Assembly (NCBI RefSeq): GCF_000143415.4
Contig: NW_003314299.1
Coordinates: 1,672,166 to 1,736,165, forward strand
Direction: 5' to 3'
Length of the DNA: 64,000 nucleotides
From: Selaginella moellendorffii
Taxonomy: Eukaryota; Streptophyta; Lycopodiopsida; Selaginellales; Selaginellaceae
Shown: positions 57,701 to 64,000 of the stretch, in pieces
How positions within the stretch are numbered: the stretch's first letter is position 1
Layout of the letters: every line of letters begins with the position of its first letter
Made by a program: the position numbers and the translations under genes
Notes under the pieces: generated by a model
The model's database searches: none
Seen by the model: the letters and a program-made list of their open reading frames with translations, nothing else
What the model was told of the DNA's origin: nothing

Positions 57701-59706
57701 CAGAAGAAAGGCACAAGGGTCACCCTTCTTAGAAAAGTGCAATAGCCACTTTTCTACACCAACTCCAGACTCTATCCAACTCAATTGCTTTAGCTTCAAA
57801 AGTCAGCATCCCTTTCGAGTCGCATCATACAACTACCTACTAAGGTTTAAGCTAACTGAAGTCAACTCCAACCCCTTCACTAGTTTGTACTGGCTTTACA
57901 AAAACGGAATGATTTTTGGACAAAGTGATCAACAAATCAGCCACTGGAAAAGTCTAAGAAAACTTGTGGAGAATTTTCCAATCCTAGAGAAAGAATGACT
58001 CTCGGTCTAGGAATACAAACTTCCAAGACTCAACCAACTTCCTCCTACTAACAACTTCACATAAGTTCACCTTAACATAAATTCTCAAGACCCATAGTAT
58101 GCTTAAGCATTGAACATCTTTTTGCCCATTCTTCCGACATCCAACTCCGATATCCGCAAAAATGCAAAATGAACATCTAAAGCTTGATCACGAAGACCAT
58201 ATCTTCGGACATCCATATTGCACTAACACTCTTCTTTAATCATTCTCAAGATTCAATATGAAGCCCAAACACTAACAAGAAAAATGACATAGAAAATCAA
58301 GCTCTAAGGAAAATTCCTCATCACTTGAAGAACAATGCCACTTCCACTAACACAAGTGCTAGCAATGTCAATGCCTCAACTACACATCGTCTCCATCCAA
58401 CAATCTACTCCAAGTATTAACGGATAAACCAACAAGCCATAGCAAATGAATGCTACAACCCTTTTCCAACACCTCAATGGGCAAACTCAAGGAACTAAGG
58501 AACCAACTTAAGCTTAGCATAATGGACCATTATCGAGAACTTAGTCAAAGCTACTACAATGCTACTTCGTATAAGTAGACTAGCTTCTCCATCAACCACT
58601 TTGGGGTTGATCATCGTTTAACCAAGCAACTTCGTAAACACATTACTCATTATCACATGGATATGATATAGAAATCACAATCATTTGATCATCAATTGAG
58701 CAACACCACGAGCAACACCCATGTCATTACTTCAAAGGTTTATGTGAGCATCAAGTGCCAACTCAATTCGACAAAATGCAACATAAATGCCACACTCCAC
58801 CAATAGAGATTTACAACACTGAACACCACCAACTTTTGTTCACAACACGGACAAGCTCATGCCACTCGCTTTTCGACCAAACTCAAAACTTAACCCAACA
58901 CCAAGTTACTCAAGGAGCAATAGCAAGGTTCCCCGGAAAAGAATTAAGCATTGTAACCCAAGTCTTCCAATAGCGAGTTTTAGACAAAATGGTTTAACGC
59001 TTCACCGCTATCCATCCCACAACTCACCATTTTTAAGACCATCATCTCCAAGATGCATCAAGGTAGGGACTCTTGATTGCACGATGTGAACACGAGCAAT
59101 GAATTAACATTTTGTTGCAAATCATCTCTCCAAGAAGAAAAAATGATTTACGTGTTTGATCCTTCGTCCCCGACGACTCTCTTTTCGGTCTTATCTTTTG
59201 ACTACACCTCAAGCTTGCTTTCGCACTGCCTTCAGTCCAATCCAAGAAAAGTTTATGAGAGAGTACGGCAATGATTACTTGAACCAATAGACTAATCCCT
59301 ACAGTCTTGACTGATCCACTTGTAACCATGCCTAGGAAGGATCCACTAGTGCCATGCTAAACAGCTACGGACCAGCCTATTTGCCACTCATAGCAAACTC
59401 AGGGAAGTTTTACTTTCACCCACGGTACATGGAACAACTTATGGAACCACCGATATGCTAACATTAATCCTGCCAACTCAAAGTGTAACCTCGAGTTGCT
59501 AATGTGCCTCACACACGAGCCCAAACGTAAACTCATGCGAACGGAACAACTCAATCCCTCTTGTGAGCCCCAAGGAACGAATGTGAACCCTTTGCACCAA
59601 AACGTGTACCCACTCGGATCATCGTTTTCATCTCTACGTATGCAACGAGACTAGTTGCCCAATCTCATTGAATAGTACTCGCTGAGACTCGTGCTCTGAT
59701 ACCAAA
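54775..59706 (-). other. Interior of the LARD-like element
   Basis: 4,932 bp of A/C-rich (plus strand) sequence. Frames stay under about 100 codons and none shows retroelement motifs. Unlike the hairpin family, I do not see a regular chain of inverted repeats. The first 14 bases of the minus strand are the primer-binding region. The C-rich start at 54775 is the polypurine tract complement. Confidence 0.8.
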
Positions 59707-60851
59707 TGTAGCGCACGTGGTTTTGACCCTTTATCCTATGGTCATTTACCATAGGATAACACCACAAAGCGGAACCTAACCCTCTTTGTGCCATGTGACA
59801 GATGCCACGTGTCACATGCCACGTGTCCATGCCACGTGTCCACAGGAACCCGAGGTTCAGGGCCTTGGGCCACTGAACGAAGGAACGGTGCCAAACTCCC
59901 AAGCATGGAGCTGAGGAGCGACGGAACCGAACCATGGAGCAACTCCCGAGCATAAAGCCCAAGAAGCGAAGGGACAGGAGCCCGGAGCGACTTGGAACAG
60001 TCCTAGAGTAACCAGCATTCCAATGCCAGGACCAGCACGCAAAACGGAGCCAAACGGAGTCTGGCGCTATTTCGGCATACCGGTGGCCTAACGTGAGGAT
60101 ATGGGTACTCCACCAACTAGCATGGAATGGAACTTGGGCTTAGACCCAAGCCGGACGCAGAACAAGGATAGGCACGCAAGCGGGAGCTAGACTATGCCTC
60201 AGGTTGGTCGGCCATGCCCGACCTACCCACTATCCCTACTATACATTTGGAACCCCCCATAGCCCCCCCCCCTTGAGGAACACACGCTTTGGGCTTTCAC
60301 CCCAAGCCTCCCTTAGTATCAGGAGTTAGTTTCTGGGACAAGCTCGAAACTTACTAAATATGGAATGGCGCTAGAATGCGAATTTGGACATGGGACGAAC
60401 ACCATTGTGTTCAAGTCGATTTCTACATTCCGTAGATATGCCAAATGAGCAGATCTGGACACTTTCCATAAATAGCATTTGGGACCGAAATGAGACTAAC
60501 ACAAAGGGCATGATAGCAAGGGTGTTTGGCAGACACGGTAAGCTATCATGGAGCGATATTGAGGGACCAATCTCAATACGCGAGGGTTTTTGTCAAGCCA
60601 GTGCAAGACAGAGCAAAAGAGAACTAACAAACCGGGCCAAGTATGCTCAGCTAAATAGACACTTAGGAATTCCTTCCTTATGCTCATCCGGCCAAGTACA
60701 GATGCAAAGTCCAGTTTACTAACACTTGAACAAGAGGGACTAATAAAGGGTCCAGCAATACCGACCTCCTGCCATCGTGGCAGTAAGGTAAGAGTGTCCG
60801 TAAGGACTAGTCGACAGGTAACTTTCGATACCCGAAGTCACATGCACGACA
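59707..60851 (-). repeat. LARD-like element 5' LTR (right copy)
   Basis: This is the same length as the left LTR and nearly identical. CACGTG boxes and the TATCCTATGGT dyad are retained (one CCACGTG has become CCATGTG). It shares the AAAGCCCAAAGCG-to-TATAGTAGGG block with the hairpin-family LTRs. Confidence 0.95.
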
Positions 60852-60856
60852 ATAAC

Positions 60857-62145
60857 TCTGGATTGGCTGGGAATTTGGGCATGATATTTCACAAGAGGAT
60901 AGCTGGGGGGATTTTTTACATCCCCTCAGAATCTCAAAAGTATAGTTTTATATTAAAGTAGTTACTCATCTTTGGACAAGCTAAAAACTAACCACTATTT
61001 GCAAAGAAATGTCCAAGAAGACAATGGAATAAGGAAGGATGAGGACACTGAGATTGGAAATCGGATATCACAAGCACTACTTGAGTAGAGTCTGTGAAAG
61101 CCCCTTGTGTCACCAAGTTAAGTTCTGGCATTCTAGTTGTAAAGAGGTCCTACAAGCCGGGGGTGAGGAGAAACGCAGAAACCAAATCATTTATACCCAT
61201 TTTTATATGGTCAGGAAAGTGGTAGTGAGATTCCTCATGACCTTAGTAGTGGGTGTGTGCTCGTTTTGAGCTATACCCAAGCAAACACTTTGTTGGCACT
61301 ACTCATTCTTGTGATGTGCAACGAAACAGCTATTGATCTTGGTGTGGGTGAAGAATGTGTGTGGTTGTGCTAGCACACAGCCCTACAGCTGCCCAACCTT
61401 GCTCTACTTGTGGATGCGCTCCTAGAGAATGCAGCTACAAGCTAATGTTAGAATTTTTTCTGTCACTTCATACCTTTCGATGTGAGAAAATCTAGCACCT
61501 GTGGCTATGAAGTTGAATAGCTATGCTTGTAATTAGGTTTGTCTAGCTGTATAGCATGTCTTTTAGCGCAAGATTTTGTGAGGAATCCAAAGTTTTATTT
61601 TTACCATACCATGTCTACTTATATGTCCTGTTATCTTGTTGACGGGATAACAAAGTTTTCTATAAACAAGACTTTTTAAAAAAAAAACCTTTCTTATCAA
61701 ACCATAGGGTCTGTCCCATTATGGGAAAACAGAGTTTGTGTATTTTCAAATTATCAAACAAAACACAAATCTAATTGATGGTTCATTTGTGCTTTTTGTA
61801 CTAAGTGCAACAAAGGAATTCATAGTAGGTTTAAGGAACTTGTTCTTTTATTGTTCTCTATCCAAAACGCATAGAAATTGAATCCATTATATTTCAATAC
61901 AATGCCCAAGGAGTGGATTGTGTTAAGTAGAGGAAAGAATCTCTTGCTCTCAACTTGAGTTTGTTGAGTTATCAAGCTGTGGTGGGCAGTTGGCTGGCAC
62001 TTTCCAAATGTCAAAGAGAATGTCGAGCGCTGCTTGTACTAGTGTCAATGGGCCAGTTAAAATAATCTAGTCTAGACCACAAAGGATAAGCCATCTTAGT
62101 GCAAAACGATGGAATCCATTTGCTACGAAGCACTCAACAAGATTA
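60857..62145. other. Host-side flank, no gene recognised
   Basis: It continues the sequence interrupted at 53624. The stretch 60935-61040 resembles the gene C exon 4 to exon 5 region (CTTTGGACAAGCTAAAAACTAACCACTATTTG). Otherwise no frame is supported. Confidence 0.45.
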
Positions 62146-64000
62146 TGTGAAACACAAAATCCCTAAGTCCCAAAGTGGAGTCAAAAAGGTGTTATGTGGC
62201 AGAAGCTAAATAAGTGTAACACATTTGGACTAAAACCTCCAACTTGAAAAGTCGAAAGTGGGAGTGGAACTCCTAACGAAAGGCTTGAGGAACAAGCATG
62301 AAGTGGGCAATGAGTGAGTCTCTAGAAAAGGGAGTCTAAGATGGACCCAAGATGGACCCGAGATGGAGTTCGAGATAGAGTCGAGATGGAGTCCAAGATG
62401 GACCTGAGATGGAGTCCGAGATGGACCTGAGATGGAGTCCAAGATGGACCTGAGATGGAGTTTGAGATGGACTTGAGATGGAATTGAGATGGAGTCTGAG
62501 ACTAAGACTGTGACCAAGTCCAAGTCTAAGTCTAAGTCCGAGTTTGAGACCAAGTCCTAGTCTGAGTTCGAGCCCAAGTCCAACTAATATAGGCTATTAG
62601 GTGAAAGCCCAAAGCCATCGTCCCCTAAGGGGGGCTGCAGGGGGTTCCAAAAGTACAGTAGGGAGAGTGTGAGGGTTGGACCCCAATGGAGCAAGTTTGG
62701 CTAGGAAAGGCCAGTGTGACTCAGGAAGGTTATGCCTACGTGTTAGGTAATGATATATCCATTAAGGAGTCCAAAGCTAGAGTGAATACGGATTGACAAA
62801 CAAGGTAGTTTGGTGAAATGTTCAAGAGCCAAATCTAACTCCTCCGGAAGATCGAATAGTCGATGCTCCCAGTCCAAGTATGGGTGGGACTACCTACTTG
62901 GATACCTGGCGTAGCTCAATGGAACTTCACTCTAGCCCCATGGCTAGAGCACCCAAAGGCAAAAGGTGGGGAGAGTACCTATGATGCTCGCGTAGGGCCA
63001 TGGTGTTCCAAAATGTTGTCCCAAAGTCTCAGATTGTGGAAAAGAAGAGGAGTAGTCCTCCAGTGTAGTGACCAAAGATACGATCACATGGTGAGGAAGT
63101 CCTAGAGAAACATGTGACTTAGTGGGTGGGCCCATGGGCCTTGATCTAGTAGTAATGTCGGCAAATACGGCCATGGACAAAAAGGGATTTAATGGGGACT
63201 GAAAAAGAGATATTAAAGAATGTTGTTCCCATGTCTGTAGGCATTCTAAGATGCTAAGGAGTGGATCTAGGATGATCACTCATGCATGGATGGCCCAGTC
63301 TTTGAGAGACGGGACTGTGATGTAAGTGGTGTTGGATCACCGTATGACAAAGGTGAATGGGCATGGCCTTAGCGTAACGGGTTGTTATGTTGGTGGTACC
63401 TTTAGTTGTCAATCATAGGATTGGACATATAAAACACTTGGACCAAATGCAAAGGTTAAGTGGTATAGATGCCATTTTTATGGCTAGCAAGTGAAAGGGC
63501 ATGACTCTCCACCTTAGTTTATAAATGAACATATTCGTAATACAATGGATAGAAAGGGGTCAATTTAGGAATGACTTTGGGATCTTGAGAATAGTATAAG
63601 GTTTTCCTCAGAGAGTCAAGAATATGATCTAGATGAGTATTTGACTTAGCAAACTAGCTAATGTAGTTGTGGTAAACAACTATAATTGGGATCATGGGAA
63701 AGATAAAGACTCTAAAATAATAAAGAAGTCACAAAATTATCCTTATACAGTTGAGGATGGTGCTCATGAATTTGAGACCATAATTAATGACTGGGGGAGG
63801 TCAAATATAGATGAGGATATGAGTCCTTGAAATGGTAGTCAGAGCTACTTTTTATAAATGCTGGAATAAACCTAAGGAGTTGGGGGTGTACTTAAAGGAG
63901 TGAATCGGATATTCTCATTATATGGATGGATAGTCTTAAAGGGCAAAGGTAGCCCATAGGGAGCAAAGCGTCTGTACAGGTGAATGGGAAACGCAGGCGT
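62146..64000 (+). mobile_element. Hairpin-LTR element copy 4, 5' part, runs off the window
   Basis: The LTR begins TGTGAAACAC at 62146, has its minisatellite at about 62336-62580 and loses its 3' end near 63490 (jumping from GGCTAGCAAG into GTGAAAGGGC). Internal sequence from about 63580 matches 21250-21620 (AATGTAGTTGTGGTAAACAAC). It is more diverged than copies 1 and 2. Confidence 0.75.

Larger units (their letters stand above)
53630..60851 (-). mobile_element. Complete non-coding LTR element (LARD-like), recent
   Basis: Both LTRs are exactly 1,145 bp and flanked by the 5-bp duplication ATAAC (53625-53629 and 60852-60856). The primer-binding site TGGTATCAGAGC (minus strand, 59693-59704) follows the right LTR, and the purine tract GGGGGGGAGAG (minus, 54775-54785) precedes the left LTR, so transcription is leftward. 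The 4.9-kb interior has no gag, protease, integrase or reverse transcriptase on either strand, whichever way TAA and TAG are read. By hand alignment the LTRs differ at about 16 positions, all transitions. It must depend on another element's enzymes. Confidence 0.95.

Noticed and set aside
54775-59706. Hidden retroelement polyprotein in the LARD interior if TAA and TAG are read as Gln
   Set aside because: Neither strand shows integrase, reverse transcriptase or protease motifs in the short frames present; I saw no long frame.

Overview
The window looks like nuclear DNA of a green-lineage eukaryote. It has an interstitial TTTAGGG telomere-type array, LTR elements primed by an initiator-Met-tRNA-type site (TGGTATCAGAGC), plant-style MULE and hAT transposons, and genes with many GT-AG introns of only about 38-60 bp. 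Most of the sequence is nested transposable elements. The most unexpected property is that several gene models stay open over long multi-exon frames only if TAA and TAG are read as sense codons, most simply glutamine, with TGA as the stop. Among green plants a UAR=Gln nuclear code is known from ulvophycean algae (Cladophorales, Dasycladales, Trentepohliales), so such an alga is my best guess. Decay of CAG/CAA in dead elements is the alternative.

Layout. 1-5118 and 15277-26061 hold three copies of a non-coding LTR element (here called the hairpin-LTR family). Its internal region is a chain of short inverted repeats and its LTR carries a hexamer-based minisatellite. Copy 3 is nested, with a GTAGC target duplication, in a solo LTR of a second family. 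Gene A (7891-13298) lies between copies 1 and 2. It encodes a ParB-like domain, a methyltransferase-like domain and an NIF/FCP1-like HAD phosphatase domain. It sits in a swarm of about 24-bp palindromes, some of which make up most of its tiny introns.

29039-41630 is a 12.6-kb terminal-inverted-repeat element with a perfect 8-bp target duplication (AGAATTTA). It carries a MULE-type transposase (minus strand), a tandem-LTR miniature retroelement, gene B and a duplicated zinc-finger-like gene. Gene B has nine exons and 1,037 codons, with a ParB-like domain and a C-terminal DNA-methyltransferase-like domain. Genes A and B share an architecture otherwise familiar from prokaryotic and phage ParB-methylase fusions.

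43740-45461 is a minus-strand solo LTR of the hairpin family. 45796-46817 is an eroded C2H2-like gene. 48833-52060 is a complete hAT element (8-bp duplication GTTGGAAG), inactivated in part by a TRIM at 50125-50783. 53630-60851 is a complete, recently inserted, minus-strand, non-coding LTR element (1,145-bp LTRs, duplication ATAAC). 62146 to the end is another hairpin-family copy. Everything here is read by eye; domain names rest on motifs, not on database searches.
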